From an uncultured Chlorobiaceae bacterium (lineage in GTDB: Bacteria; Bacteroidota; Chlorobiia; Chlorobiales; Chlorobiaceae): DNA of 64,000 bases. The DNA lies in contig CAIJPS010000103.1 of the NCBI GenBank assembly GCA_903822595.1, positions 37,353 through 101,352 of the forward strand, written 5' to 3'. Shown here in pieces: positions 19,732 to 28,739 of this stretch (the stretch's first letter is position 1; each line of letters starts with the position of its first letter). The translations under genes were made by a program, and so were the position numbers. The notes beneath the pieces were generated by a model, which ran no database searches, was not told where the DNA came from, and saw only the letters and a list, made by a program, of their open reading frames with translations.

Positions 19732-19965
19732 ATGAATACTATCTCTATTACCGACATTCTTGGGCTTCCAGTACAGGATCGTATCCGTCTCGTTGAACTT
19801 ATCTGGGACAGCGTTGCTGCGGTTCCTGAGGCCGTTGACATTTCACCTGAGCTGAGGGAAGAGCTTGATGCGCGTCTTAAGGAGTTCGAAGCAAATCCGG
19901 AAGCTGGTTATTCCTGGGATCAGGTTAAGTCACGCCTTAAAGATGACTCATGGCGTACCGCCTGA
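19732..19965 (+). CDS. Antitoxin, addiction module family (CHP02574/RHH-like partner of ParE)
   Basis: 77 residues. The opening ITDILGLPVQDRIRLVELIWDSV and closing PEAGYSWDQVKSRLKD motifs are hallmarks of the addiction-module component family that pairs with RelE/ParE toxins. The C-terminal part is expected to wrap around the toxin. Its end overlaps the toxin start by 16 bases, giving the usual translational coupling, and it would also repress its own promoter in the usual way for such modules. Confidence 0.88.
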   Translation: MNTISITDILGLPVQDRIRLVELIWDSVAAVPEAVDISPELREELDARLKEFEANPEAGYSWDQVKSRLKDDSWRTA

Positions 19966-20246
19966 AATTTTCCCCACGAGCGTTGCGTGAAATTGGCAAA
20001 GCTCGAGAGTGGTATGAATTGCAGAGTCCTGGGCTTGGTGAAGAATTCATTTCTGCAATAGAGTTACAGCTAAAACGGTTAGAGCAAGCGCCGTTACTTT
20101 ATTCCGAAGTAATTGTCAATGTTCGCCGAGCTCTCCTGCCTCGGTTTCCTTATGGACTGTTTTATGTCGTGCGGGGCAATCATGTACATGTTTTGGCTGT
20201 GTTGCATGATGCTCGTAATCCGGGTCATTGGCCCAAAACCCGCTAA
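19950..20246 (+). CDS. RelE/ParE-superfamily toxin
   Basis: 98 residues, the normal length. FSPRALREIGKAREWYELQSPGLGEEF is the ParE helical hairpin; FPYGLFYVVRGNHVHVLAVLHDARNPGHW is the conserved C-terminal sheet with its HDARNP end. The ParE subgroup poisons DNA gyrase; the RelE subgroup cuts ribosome-bound mRNA. The ParE reading is preferred from the helical hairpin but is not proven. Overlaps the antitoxin gene by 16 bases. Confidence 0.9.
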   Translation: MAYRLKFSPRALREIGKAREWYELQSPGLGEEFISAIELQLKRLEQAPLLYSEVIVNVRRALLPRFPYGLFYVVRGNHVHVLAVLHDARNPGHWPKTR

Positions 20247-20310
20247 TCTGAAGCTCAACCAAGTCCCTAAGCAAAAAACTCTGCACAATCCGGTAGCAAC
20301 TCATTTGTTT

Positions 20311-20355
20311 GATCGTGAGCCCTCAGATGAATTTAGGCAATACTACACCTCCTGA
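20311..20355 (+). pseudogene. Remnant of a VOC (glyoxalase-fold) gene C-terminus
   Basis: The frame reads DREPSDEFRQYYTS then stop, against DREPSDEFKQFCTA then stop at the end of the intact VOC gene at 19684. No other part of a VOC domain is found before it, so this is only a tail. It overlaps the start of the acetyltransferase, as the intact junction must once have done. Confidence 0.75.
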
Positions 20356-20383
20356 CAAAGGCGATCCTGCCGATCACTTGATT
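20311..20383 (+). repeat. Direct repeat copy 2: glyoxalase tail / acetyltransferase start junction
   Basis: Counterpart of 19640-19712 (57 of 73 identical, no gaps). Here the ATG at 20327 leads into the full acetyltransferase. The divergence shows that the duplication is old, or that one copy came from a related genome along with the toxin-antitoxin cassette. Confidence 0.8.
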
Positions 20384-20839
20384 GACAGCATAACCAGCTC
20401 CATGGCCAGCCGGAATGATTTGCCGATGGTACTGGTACTTTTATCGGAAAATGGTCTACCCTCTGAGGATGTTCGTGAACACATCGAACATTTTGTGCTG
20501 GCATGGGATGACGGCACGCTTGTTGGAGCAGTCGGTATGGAATTACTCGGAAGTGATGGATTGTTTCGCTCGCTCTGCGTCCGTTCGAATTATCGAAATC
20601 GGGGTATTGCCTCCGAATTATGCAGTCGTATCGAGGTATATGCGCTTATTGCCGGAGTTCACCGGCTCTACCTCCTGACTACCACAGCAAAAGATTTTTT
20701 CGCCCGTCGGGGCTATTCGGTTTGTTCCCGCGAGAGTGTCCCGCCCACAGTGCAAGGTACCGCAGAGTTCCGTCATCTCTGTCCATGCACGGCTGTGTGC
20801 ATGATGCGAAGGCTGGATGAGAGAGACCCGCTCAGTTAA
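20327..20839 (+). CDS. GNAT acetyltransferase, ArsN2-like
   Basis: 170 residues from the ATG at 20327; a TTG at 20309 would add six. The acetyl-CoA-binding motif A is seen as LCVRSNYRNRGIASEL. The FFARRGYSV, VPPTVQGTAEF and SLCPC-like (HLCPCTAVCMMRR) elements match the arsenic-associated ArsN2 group. No ars genes are nearby, so arsenic detoxification is only a family-based guess. The start overlaps a VOC gene remnant; the intact VOC gene 640 bases upstream shows that the two were once adjacent. Confidence 0.82.
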   Translation: MNLGNTTPPDKGDPADHLIDSITSSMASRNDLPMVLVLLSENGLPSEDVREHIEHFVLAWDDGTLVGAVGMELLGSDGLFRSLCVRSNYRNRGIASELCSRIEVYALIAGVHRLYLLTTTAKDFFARRGYSVCSRESVPPTVQGTAEFRHLCPCTAVCMMRRLDERDPLS

Positions 20840-21044
20840 ACGGTATCTTTCTCTTGTTTCGGTAATTCAGGGTATTGTGGCTGGAGGAATGATCAGCCTC
20901 TTTTTCTGGTTGTACACTTTAATGATTGTTACAACAGGAATAATGGCTGGCAAATTATGAATTTTACAACCTTTCTGCGTTCTATCCGGATCTTTCCCAA
21001 CACTCCATCAACGTTAGGTTACATGAAAAATAATAACGGGTTCT

Positions 21045-21779
21045 ATGCCGGATAATCCGTTGGACAGAGGGGAGCATGTGGAGGTACTCAGGATCACCGA
21101 CCTGTCGAAATTCTACACAATGGGGGAGGTGCGGGTTGATGCGCTGAAGCATATTTCCCTTGAGTTTCATGCGGGCGAGCTGGCGGTGTTGCTGGGGGCT
21201 TCCGGCAGCGGGAAATCGACGTTGCTCAATATTATCGGGGGGCTTGATGTGCCCTCTTCGGGGAAACTCTTTTTTCACGGGAGAGAGATTACTGCTGCAA
21301 CTGAGGCGGAGCTGACTGCCTATCGTCGCCGTTCGATCGGCTTTGTTTTTCAGTTCTACAATTTAATATCAAGCCTTTCGGCGCTTGAAAATGTGCAGCT
21401 TGTGACCGAAATTGCCGACAATCCCATGTCGGCTGAAGAAGCTTTGCGGCTGGTGGATCTTGGCCATCGTCTGAACCATTTTCCGGCGCAGCTTTCCGGC
21501 GGGGAGCAGCAGCGGGTGGCGATAGCGAGGGCGGTTGCCAAGCGGCCTGAGCTGTTGCTCTGTGATGAGCCTACTGGTGCACTCGATTTCCAGACGGGAA
21601 AACTGGTGCTTGATGTGATCGAGAAGGTCAATCGAGAACTTGGCACGACTACGCTGGTCATTACCCATAACGCATCGATTGCGGGGATGGCTGACCGGGT
21701 TGTGCGTCTGAGGAGCGGTGAGATTTCCGAGGATCGGCAGAATCTTACCCGGATGTCACCTTCGGAATTGGTCTGGTAG
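21045..21779 (+). CDS. ABC transporter ATPase, LolD/MacB type
   Basis: 244 residues. Walker [10 protein letters not shown], the FQFYNLI Q-loop, signature LSGGEQQR, Walker [13 protein letters not shown] and switch THNAS place it with the MacB/LolD/DevA ATPases that power mechanotransmission, not import. An FtsX-type permease follows 7 bases later and a membrane fusion protein after that, so the three genes form one export operon. Confidence 0.93.
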   Translation: MPDNPLDRGEHVEVLRITDLSKFYTMGEVRVDALKHISLEFHAGELAVLLGASGSGKSTLLNIIGGLDVPSSGKLFFHGREITAATEAELTAYRRRSIGFVFQFYNLISSLSALENVQLVTEIADNPMSAEEALRLVDLGHRLNHFPAQLSGGEQQRVAIARAVAKRPELLLCDEPTGALDFQTGKLVLDVIEKVNRELGTTTLVITHNASIAGMADRVVRLRSGEISEDRQNLTRMSPSELVW

Positions 21780-21786
21780 GGGGTAG

Positions 21787-24150
21787 ATGAAGCCACTTCA
21801 GAGAAAGCTGCTGCGCGAACTGATGCGCCTCAAGGGTCAGATGTTGGCTGTTGCTGCGGTTGTGGCCTGCGGGATTTCGGTTTTTGTCTCCATGAGCAGC
21901 GTGAAGCATTCGCTTGAGGTTTCGAGGCAGCGCTATTACAACAGGTATCGCTTTGCGGATGTTTTTGTGCAGGTCAAGCGCGCACCGGAGTTTTACCGCG
22001 AAACGGTGAGTCGTATTCCAGGGGTGGCGTCGGTCAGCACGCGCATAACGGCTGACGTTACCCTTGATGTTCCGGGTCTCGATGAACCGGCTACAGCCCG
22101 ACTGGTGTCGATTCCCGAGTACCGGACACCGGTGCTGAATGATCTTTTTCTGAAAAAAGGGCGCTATATCGAGCCGGGCAAGCCTGAAGAGGTGATTGCG
22201 AGCAAGCCCTTTCTTGAAGCCAACCATCTTGTTCCCGGTGACCGTATCAGTGCGGTGATCAACGGTCGAAAGAGGAATTTGCTGATTGTCGGTATGGGGC
22301 TCTCTCCCGAGTATATCTATGAGGTACAGCCCGGCTCATTTTTCCCCGACAAACGCCGGTTCGGGGTTTTCTGGATGGGGCGCCGCTCGCTGGAGTCTGC
22401 GCTCGACATGAGCGGGGCGTTTAACGACCTGTCGCTGACGCTTGCTCACGGGGCATCGGAAAAGGATGTCATCATGCGACTCGACAACCTGTTCAAACGG
22501 TATGGTTCGCTTGGTGCTTACGGGCGGAGCGAGCAACTTTCCGATCGCTTCATTGTCGATGAGATCAAGCAGGTCGGTATTCAGATTACCTTTCTGCCGG
22601 TCGTCTTTCTTGCTGTGGCGGTCTTTCTGCTCAATATTGTGCTTCGCCGCATTGTGGCCACTCAGCGTGACCAGATTGCCGTGCTCAAGGCTATTGGCTA
22701 TTCCAATGAGGATGTCGGGCTGCACTATCTTGGTTTTGCCATGATTCCCACCGCTTTCGGGGCGGTTGCGGGTACGCTGCTTGGAGCGTGGCTTGGCAGG
22801 GGGATGATGGACATCTATGCGGAGTTCTACAATTTTGCCGAGCTGGTATATTACTTCCGCTTTGAGGATGTTGCCCTTTCGGTTCTTCTGAGTTTTGCCG
22901 CGGCCATTTTCGGAGCGCTTGGTGCGGTGCGCAAAGCGGTGCAGCTTCCTCCGGCTGAAGCGATGCGCCCGGACTCTCCGGCGCTCTATAAGCCGGGTAT
23001 TTTTGATCGTGAGTCGTTGCGTAAAAAAATTCCGGTCTCTTTGAGGATTATTGTGCGCAATCTGGAGCGTCGCCCGTGGAAAGCAGCTCTCTCGGTGCTG
23101 ATGATCTCCCTTTCCGTTGCGATTCTTATTGCTGGTCGTTATACCAATGACTGTCTTGAGCGGATGGTTCAGGTGGAGTTCTCCCGGAAACACCGCGAGG
23201 ATGTCACGGTGATCTTCAATAATCCCATGCCTCCCGGGGTCCGCTTTAACATTGCCTCTCTGGACGGTGTCATTGAACATGAATATTATCGTGAAGAGCC
23301 GGTGAAGATGAGTTTTGGTCATCGTGTTCGCAGGCAGTCGATCAAGGGAATTGTTTCTGCAGAGGGGTTGCAGCGGCTGGTTGACAAGGAAAACCGTCAG
23401 TTCGGCATGCCTCCTGACGGTATTCTGCTTACCACTACCCTTGCTACGCTGCTCGGTGTCAGGCCGGGCGACAAGTTGCAGATCGATTTCCTGCAGGGCC
23501 GTCAGCGTCATGGGGAGCTTCTTGTCAGCGGAACCATCGATGAAATTCTCGGGCTTTCGGCCTACATGAACCTTGGAGCCCTTAATCGTCTGGCGGGGGA
23601 TGGCGGAGCGCTGAATGCGGCATATCTGCGTCTCGATCAGGCCAAGGCAGGGAAACTTTACACGACTTTCAAGAAAATGCCGGGAGTTGCCGGGATCATG
23701 ATGCTGAAGGCGATGAAAGAGAGTTTCAATGAACTGATTGCCCAAAGCATGAACACCTCGACCGTCATTCTCACCTCCTTTGCCTGTGTGCTTGCCTTTG
23801 CGGTGGTCTACAATGGCGCACGCATCTCGCTTTCCGAGCGTGCAAGAGAGCTGACAAGTCTCCGGGTGCTCGGTATGACAAAAGGGGAAATTTCCTTTAT
23901 TTTGCTTGGTGAACAGGCCTTGCTTACCCTGTCGGCAATACCCCTCGGTTTTCTTATTGGTATTGGACTCTCTGCACTCCTTGCACATGCGCTCAGTTCA
24001 GAACTCTATCGGCTACCCCTGGTTTTCAGCGCAGTTAACTTTCTCTTTGCCTTTTTGGTTATTGTATTTGTGTCCGTACTCTCCGCATTTCTGGTCAGAA
24101 GGCGGCTTACAAGCCTTGATCTTGTCGAGGTATTAAAAACAAGGGAATAG
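21787..24150 (+). CDS. ABC transporter permease with two FtsX domains
   Basis: 787 residues. An N-terminal membrane helix near residues 18-38, a large periplasmic domain, then FtsX membrane blocks around 260-390 and again at 655-780, with a second periplasmic part between them. The duplicated layout is that of the DevC-like/YbbP type permeases, distinct from the single-block MacB. It works with the ATPase before it and the adaptor after it. The exported substrate (lipid, peptide or drug) cannot be told from sequence. Confidence 0.9.
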   Translation: MKPLQRKLLRELMRLKGQMLAVAAVVACGISVFVSMSSVKHSLEVSRQRYYNRYRFADVFVQVKRAPEFYRETVSRIPGVASVSTRITADVTLDVPGLDEPATARLVSIPEYRTPVLNDLFLKKGRYIEPGKPEEVIASKPFLEANHLVPGDRISAVINGRKRNLLIVGMGLSPEYIYEVQPGSFFPDKRRFGVFWMGRRSLESALDMSGAFNDLSLTLAHGASEKDVIMRLDNLFKRYGSLGAYGRSEQLSDRFIVDEIKQVGIQITFLPVVFLAVAVFLLNIVLRRIVATQRDQIAVLKAIGYSNEDVGLHYLGFAMIPTAFGAVAGTLLGAWLGRGMMDIYAEFYNFAELVYYFRFEDVALSVLLSFAAAIFGALGAVRKAVQLPPAEAMRPDSPALYKPGIFDRESLRKKIPVSLRIIVRNLERRPWKAALSVLMISLSVAILIAGRYTNDCLERMVQVEFSRKHREDVTVIFNNPMPPGVRFNIASLDGVIEHEYYREEPVKMSFGHRVRRQSIKGIVSAEGLQRLVDKENRQFGMPPDGILLTTTLATLLGVRPGDKLQIDFLQGRQRHGELLVSGTIDEILGLSAYMNLGALNRLAGDGGALNAAYLRLDQAKAGKLYTTFKKMPGVAGIMMLKAMKESFNELIAQSMNTSTVILTSFACVLAFAVVYNGARISLSERARELTSLRVLGMTKGEISFILLGEQALLTLSAIPLGFLIGIGLSALLAHALSSELYRLPLVFSAVNFLFAFLVIVFVSVLSAFLVRRRLTSLDLVEVLKTRE

Positions 24151-24153
24151 ATT

Positions 24154-25317
24154 ATGCTCCTTTCAAAAACACAGCGCATTGCTGGAATCTCGGTTGCAGT
24201 GGCTGCGCTCATTCTTTTTTTTGTTTTTCGCCCCTCTCCGCTTCCCGTGGATTCGGGTGTGGTACGGCGCGGCCCTCTGCAGGTAACGCTTGAAGGGGAG
24301 GGAGTCACCCGTGTGAATGACCGCTTTGTGGTTGCCGCTCCGGTCAGCGGAAAGCTGGTGAGGGTGGAGCTTGAAGAGGGAGACAGCGTCCGGAAAGGGA
24401 GCGTGATCGCCTCGCTTCTACCTGCCCAGCTTGACAGCCGTGAGTACCGTGAAGCCTCTTCGAGGGCGGGATCGGCCCGTGCAGCTCTTGACGAGGCGAT
24501 TGCCCGGCAACGCAGGGCTGCGCTTATGCTTGCACAGGCGGAACGCCGTTTCGGGCGATACAAGAGTCTCTATACTGAAGGGGCGGTTTCAAAAGAGGCT
24601 TATGAACTTGCAGAGAATGAGTCTCAAACATTGCGAAAAGAGGGCGATGCTACCCGGTCAGGGGTTGAGGCTGCCCGTTATAACCTTGGAGCGCTTCAGG
24701 CCCTGGTTGACCGGCAGGTAGCGGGAAAGCCGGTTAAGGTGCTTTCCCCGGTTGACGGGCGGGTGCTTCGCATCCATGAGCAAAGTGAACGGGTCGTGGG
24801 TGCCGGTTCACCGCTTGTTGATATTGGTGATCCTTCAGCCATTGAAATTGTGATTGATCTTCTCTCTTCCGATGCCATCAGGGTAAAGCCGGGAAACCGG
24901 GTGGTGATTATGGACTGGGGCGGCGACAGGGAGTTGCAGGGAGTGGTGAAAACGGTCGGGCCTGCCGCTTTTACCAAAACTTCGGCACTTGGTATTGAAG
25001 AGAAACGGGTGAATATTGTGGCTGTTCTGAGTAAAGATGAACCGCTGCTTGGTGATAATTTCCGTGTCCAGGCAAGCATTGTACTCCGCGAAGCGGCCGA
25101 TGTGCTCCAGGTGCCGGTCAGCAGCCTTTTCCGGGGAAAAGAGGGGTGGCATCTTTTTGCTCTTGAGGAGGGCAGGGCAGTTGACAAAGCGGTGACGCTC
25201 GGAATGCGGGGAACCTTTCAGGCGCAGGTACTTGCAGGGGTCAACGAGGGGCAACGAGTGGTGGTGCACCCTACCAACGAACTCAAGGATGGCATGTCGG
25301 TGAAGGTTCAGGAGTGA
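24154..25317 (+). CDS. Periplasmic adaptor (membrane fusion) subunit of ABC exporter
   Basis: 387 residues. One N-terminal membrane anchor (about residues 8-25), a barrel-sandwich lipoyl half around 45-85 (VSGKLVRVELEEGDSV), a coiled-coil hairpin at about 95-175 rich in Ala, Arg and Glu, the second lipoyl half (VLSPVDGRVLRIHEQSE), and a beta-barrel/MP domain to the end. HlyD/RND-type adaptor joining the inner-membrane pump to an outer-membrane channel. It starts 3 bases after the permease stop. No TolC-like gene lies in the window. Confidence 0.92.
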   Translation: MLLSKTQRIAGISVAVAALILFFVFRPSPLPVDSGVVRRGPLQVTLEGEGVTRVNDRFVVAAPVSGKLVRVELEEGDSVRKGSVIASLLPAQLDSREYREASSRAGSARAALDEAIARQRRAALMLAQAERRFGRYKSLYTEGAVSKEAYELAENESQTLRKEGDATRSGVEAARYNLGALQALVDRQVAGKPVKVLSPVDGRVLRIHEQSERVVGAGSPLVDIGDPSAIEIVIDLLSSDAIRVKPGNRVVIMDWGGDRELQGVVKTVGPAAFTKTSALGIEEKRVNIVAVLSKDEPLLGDNFRVQASIVLREAADVLQVPVSSLFRGKEGWHLFALEEGRAVDKAVTLGMRGTFQAQVLAGVNEGQRVVVHPTNELKDGMSVKVQE

Positions 25318-25398
25318 GCTTTCGAATTGTACTGGCAGTGAGTACCGTGAAAAAGAGCACTTGCACGTTTCCCGGCAGGGAGTAACTTTACCCGCACT

Positions 25399-26748
25399 AT
25401 GAGCATTAATAAAACAACAGCAGAAACAGCGGGCCAGCCGCATTCGACGATTCTCATTATTGGCGGTGGTGCCGCAGGGATGGCTGCAGCCATTGCCGCA
25501 CGCCGGAGCGCGAAAGCTTCCGGTCAGTCCTGTTCCATAACCATCCTTGAGCGGAATGCCCGTCCGGGAACGAAAATCAGGATATCGGGGGGAGGTAAAT
25601 GCAATGTGACGCATAGTGGTACTCCGGCGGAGCTGCTTGAGCAGGGTTTTTTGCGTCGCAATGAAGCGCGTTTTTTGCGTCATGCCTTCTACAGCTTTTC
25701 AAACAGCGACCTTCTTGCCCTTCTGATTTTGCGGGGTGTTGAGACCGAGGCGCGGCCTGACGGAAAGGTTTTTCCCTTGAGCGGAGATGCCGCGACGGTT
25801 GCACGAGCCTTTGAGGAGCTGCTGCGGGAGTCGATGGTTCAGCAGCACTATTCCTGCCTGGTTCGGCGTGTCGAACGCAAGGGCGAGCTTTTTGTTGTGA
25901 CCACTGCCGACGGGGCCTTCACGGCAGATTGCCTCATTCTGGCAACCGGTGGGGTCTCCTGGTCAAAAATTGGTACAACGGGTGACGGTCTTGCATTTGC
26001 CCGTGAGCTTGGCCATACCATAACAAAACCTTCGGCAGCGCTGGCACCGCTCTATACCATAAAAGCTCCTCCCGCGTCTCTTTCAGGGCTGGCGCTTCGC
26101 GCAATCAGCCTTGTTGCCACTGCCGGGGGACGGAGTCTGGAGCGGCGTGGAGATCTGCTCTTCACGCACCGCGGTTTCAGCGGCCCTGTGGCACTCTCCC
26201 TTTCACGAGATATTGCGGAGTTGATGGGTGAGCAGGGTAATTGCACTCTCTATGCCGACCTGTTTCCTGAACAGAGCAGCGCTGAGCTTGAGGATGAGCT
26301 GCTCCGGCAGGCACGCAGGAGTGGTGCGCAGATGGTTCGCAAGTTCCTGCAGGCATGCCCGATTGCTCCTCATAAAGGCTCTTTTTGTGTGGCTCTGCAA
26401 GGTACACTTCCGACTGCACTTGTACCCTTTATCATGCGCCATGCGGGCCTTGAGAATGATGTCACCTGGAGCGGACTTGCAAGGGAAAAACGGCAATCGC
26501 TACTCTCTGTGCTCAAGCGTTTTTCGCTTGGCGACGTGCGCGATGTGCCGCTTGATCTGGGCGAAATCTCTGCCGGAGGTGTTTCGCTGGCGGAGGTGAA
26601 CCCCAAAACCCTCTGTTCAAGGGTTGTTCCAAACCTCTATTTCTGCGGCGAGCTTCTCGACTACGCCGGTGAGATTGGCGGCTTTAACCTGCAGGCCGCA
26701 TTCTCCACCGGCTGGATGGCAGGTGTCAATGCGGCCAGGGGCTCGTAG
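25399..26748 (+). CDS. FAD-dependent oxidoreductase, HI0933/BaiN family
   Basis: 449 residues. Dinucleotide-binding IIGGGAAGMAAAIAARR at the N-terminus, the family tag ISGGGKCNVTH, the LATGGVSWSKIGTTGDG segment and the C-terminal GGFNLQAAFSTGWMAG FAD contact. The family includes the bile acid reductase BaiN and many enzymes of unknown substrate. It starts 81 bases after the exporter operon on the same strand and may be independent. Confidence 0.93.
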   Translation: MSINKTTAETAGQPHSTILIIGGGAAGMAAAIAARRSAKASGQSCSITILERNARPGTKIRISGGGKCNVTHSGTPAELLEQGFLRRNEARFLRHAFYSFSNSDLLALLILRGVETEARPDGKVFPLSGDAATVARAFEELLRESMVQQHYSCLVRRVERKGELFVVTTADGAFTADCLILATGGVSWSKIGTTGDGLAFARELGHTITKPSAALAPLYTIKAPPASLSGLALRAISLVATAGGRSLERRGDLLFTHRGFSGPVALSLSRDIAELMGEQGNCTLYADLFPEQSSAELEDELLRQARRSGAQMVRKFLQACPIAPHKGSFCVALQGTLPTALVPFIMRHAGLENDVTWSGLAREKRQSLLSVLKRFSLGDVRDVPLDLGEISAGGVSLAEVNPKTLCSRVVPNLYFCGELLDYAGEIGGFNLQAAFSTGWMAGVNAARGS

Positions 26749-26791
26749 CGATGGTTATCAACAAACACAGCACTTTTTGGGACATGACTCA

Positions 26792-27724
26792 TCAAGAGCA
26801 GCAGTAAGCAGGCTCTTTCGTGACGCTGTCCATCATCCGCACTTCAAACCGGCACTCTTTAATATCGAAAGAGAATTTCGGATTGTCGTGAAACATAACC
26901 CGCCTTTTTTCAAAGCGCACCTTCATGGGAATGCTTACCTTGCGCTCATCACCACAAACGTTGTTTTTTACTCCGGGATGGAAGAGCTCTCCCTTCTCCT
27001 CAACTGTTGAAACATGGATAGCATGGTCTACCGTGCTGAGTGCTTCTATGGAACCGTCCTCTGCGAGCTGAACAGAGTTAATGTCGCCGTGAATCCCGTT
27101 CGGCTCGTTGTCGTATGAGGAAATCACCCCTATCGGCGTAAGGATGTCGATTTTTTTGAGTGGCTCAAAGGAGCGGATTGCACCGGATTCATAGAATGCC
27201 AGCCCTTTTCTCACGGTGATTTCACCCATCGGGGTCATTACCTTCAGGGTCTGACCAGGCCAGAGGGTGATGCTTTTCAGCGCACCGCTTTCGTAAAACT
27301 GCAAGCCAATCACCTTGGTGGAAAGGGCTCCCAACGGTGAACGGAAGAAGAGAGTCGTGGCAAGGGCAAACTCATTTTTCCACGACCAGAAACCGCTCAG
27401 TTTGCCGTCAAGCGGAAAAATTCGTTTGATGCTTCCATTTTTATGAAAGGTCACCAGCTCGGCAGGGATGGCACCGACCGTTGTTTTAAGAATGGTTTGC
27501 GACTGCAGCGCTATCGATTTCAGTGATCCATCCTTGTAAAAGTAGATCGGTTTGACGGAGCGTCGCCCCATGTCCTCTGCTTCGTATTGAGGAACCAGTG
27601 TGCCATAAGGGGTGGTCAGGCTATTGGGCTCGGTAACAAGGCAGCCATCCGTTTTGCCGTTTGAGTAGAGGCTGCGGAACTCTACACCCGAAAGGTCGCC
27701 GTACATGGTGCTTACAGTAGTCAT
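26792..27724 (-). CDS. MORN-like repeat protein of unknown function
   Basis: 310 residues from the ATG at 27724. I do not recognise a specific family. The chain carries degenerate repeats of an aromatic, a short loop, a Gly and a small/hydrophobic pair: YFYKDGSLKSI, TFHKNGSIKRI, QFYESGALKSI, AFYESGAIRSF and QLAEDGSIEAL, alternating with TPMGEITV/TPIGVISS units. This is the pattern of MORN and YwqK-like sheets that form long open beta surfaces. No signal peptide, so it is probably cytoplasmic. A Cys pair ends the protein. It precedes the DUF4402 locus in gene order but is transcribed away from it downstream. Confidence 0.6.
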   Translation of the reverse strand: MTTVSTMYGDLSGVEFRSLYSNGKTDGCLVTEPNSLTTPYGTLVPQYEAEDMGRRSVKPIYFYKDGSLKSIALQSQTILKTTVGAIPAELVTFHKNGSIKRIFPLDGKLSGFWSWKNEFALATTLFFRSPLGALSTKVIGLQFYESGALKSITLWPGQTLKVMTPMGEITVRKGLAFYESGAIRSFEPLKKIDILTPIGVISSYDNEPNGIHGDINSVQLAEDGSIEALSTVDHAIHVSTVEEKGELFHPGVKNNVCGDERKVSIPMKVRFEKRRVMFHDNPKFSFDIKECRFEVRMMDSVTKEPAYCCS

Positions 27725-28032
27725 GATGCATCTCGTTTTGTTGTTTTTCCGGACTTTTTTCACTTCCCTCTGCTATTATATAGCAAGTATCGTGCCAGAT
27801 AATTAAAAAATAATGCAAGATATTTTTTAATAAGAGATTAGCTTTTTTTCTTTTTGATAATTGATGTTGAAAATGGGAACAAAATGGTGGGAACAAGTGG
27901 CTAAGCTACCTAATAGTAGAAAAGAAGGATGCTGAGAGATGTTACTCTCTCGATCATGCTAAAAGTTGCGGAGCTGACAGAGAGTGTGTGGCAACCTGAA
28001 AAGGGAGTTGCCACTATGTTGAAATGAGAAGC
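27725..28032. other. Intergenic region with hairpin at 27988-28014
   Basis: 308 AT-rich bases between the repeat protein and the last DUF4402 gene, both on the minus strand. GTGGCAAC (27988-27995) pairs with GTTGCCAC (28007-28014), 19 bases after the DUF4402 stop in transcription order. It is a possible terminator for the pilus locus but lacks a T-run. No coding sequence recognised. Confidence 0.5.
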
Positions 28033-28557
28033 TTATTGATAGGATACGGTTACATCAAAGGCACCTATGTAGTTGCCGGTTGGCTGGTTTGCACCGACCT
28101 CCAGCTTTCCACCGACACTGAACGTAGCAAGACCATCACTACCAAGCTTTGCAGAGCCAGATGGGGGGTATACGGTAAATTGGTGCACCGTCATGGTGTT
28201 ACTGCCGCTGGAGATATTGATGGCATCGGTATCAGGCAAGGTGACCGTGTAGATGGTATTGGCTGCACCGGATATGTTGAATGATGCGGCTCCGGAAGTT
28301 GAGGCGACAAGCACCACTCCTCCAGCACGCGTGCGCTCGGAATTTGACGGAGCAATGGTCACGGTGCCTGATGACTCACTTGGAACTATGACACCAAAAG
28401 CAAGATCTCCTCCGGTATCAGTTGTGGTGTTTTTGGAAGCGGAGATCGCGGTCAATATCGTCGCTGTGGCTCTGGCTTCTGTGGAAGCCGCCTCTGCCTC
28501 ATTTCCGGAAAAGAGCAATGCGAAAAGGCTGAAAAGAGCTATAATTCTGTTTCTCAT
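28033..28557 (-). CDS. DUF4402 pilin-like protein D
   Basis: 174 residues from the ATG at 28557, behind a GGGAGG ribosome site. Signal peptide to about residue 24 (LLFSGNEAEA-AST). An alternating hydrophobic N-terminal strand (ATATILTAI) is followed by the DUF4402 core motif LAFGVIVPS. The chain ends GNYIGAFDVTVSYQ: Gly at position -14 and Tyr at -2, the pattern of chaperone-usher pilins. Predicted secreted subunit of a surface fibre. It lies last in the locus after the usher and has a 182-base leader, so it may have its own promoter; it could be a minor or tip subunit. Confidence 0.82.
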   Translation of the reverse strand: MRNRIIALFSLFALLFSGNEAEAASTEARATATILTAISASKNTTTDTGGDLAFGVIVPSESSGTVTIAPSNSERTRAGGVVLVASTSGAASFNISGAANTIYTVTLPDTDAINISSGSNTMTVHQFTVYPPSGSAKLGSDGLATFSVGGKLEVGANQPTGNYIGAFDVTVSYQ

Positions 28558-28739
28558 GGGTAACCTCCCATTTAACTTCCATGACGGAGGCTTCACCATT
28601 CGCAAAGAGATAATAAAGATGTATAACTACATTATTACTTCGCTATAAGGTTAAAATCAGGACGAAGTCATACCCTCATGAATTAAATGTATAAAAGATG
28701 TCGGAGAAAACAAATCCGGATATGACTATAGTTTTTCCT

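Noticed and set aside
22336..23988. A 550-codon minus-strand frame across the exporter permease
   Set aside because: His/Arg/Lys-rich mirror of a strongly supported FtsX permease; a shadow frame.
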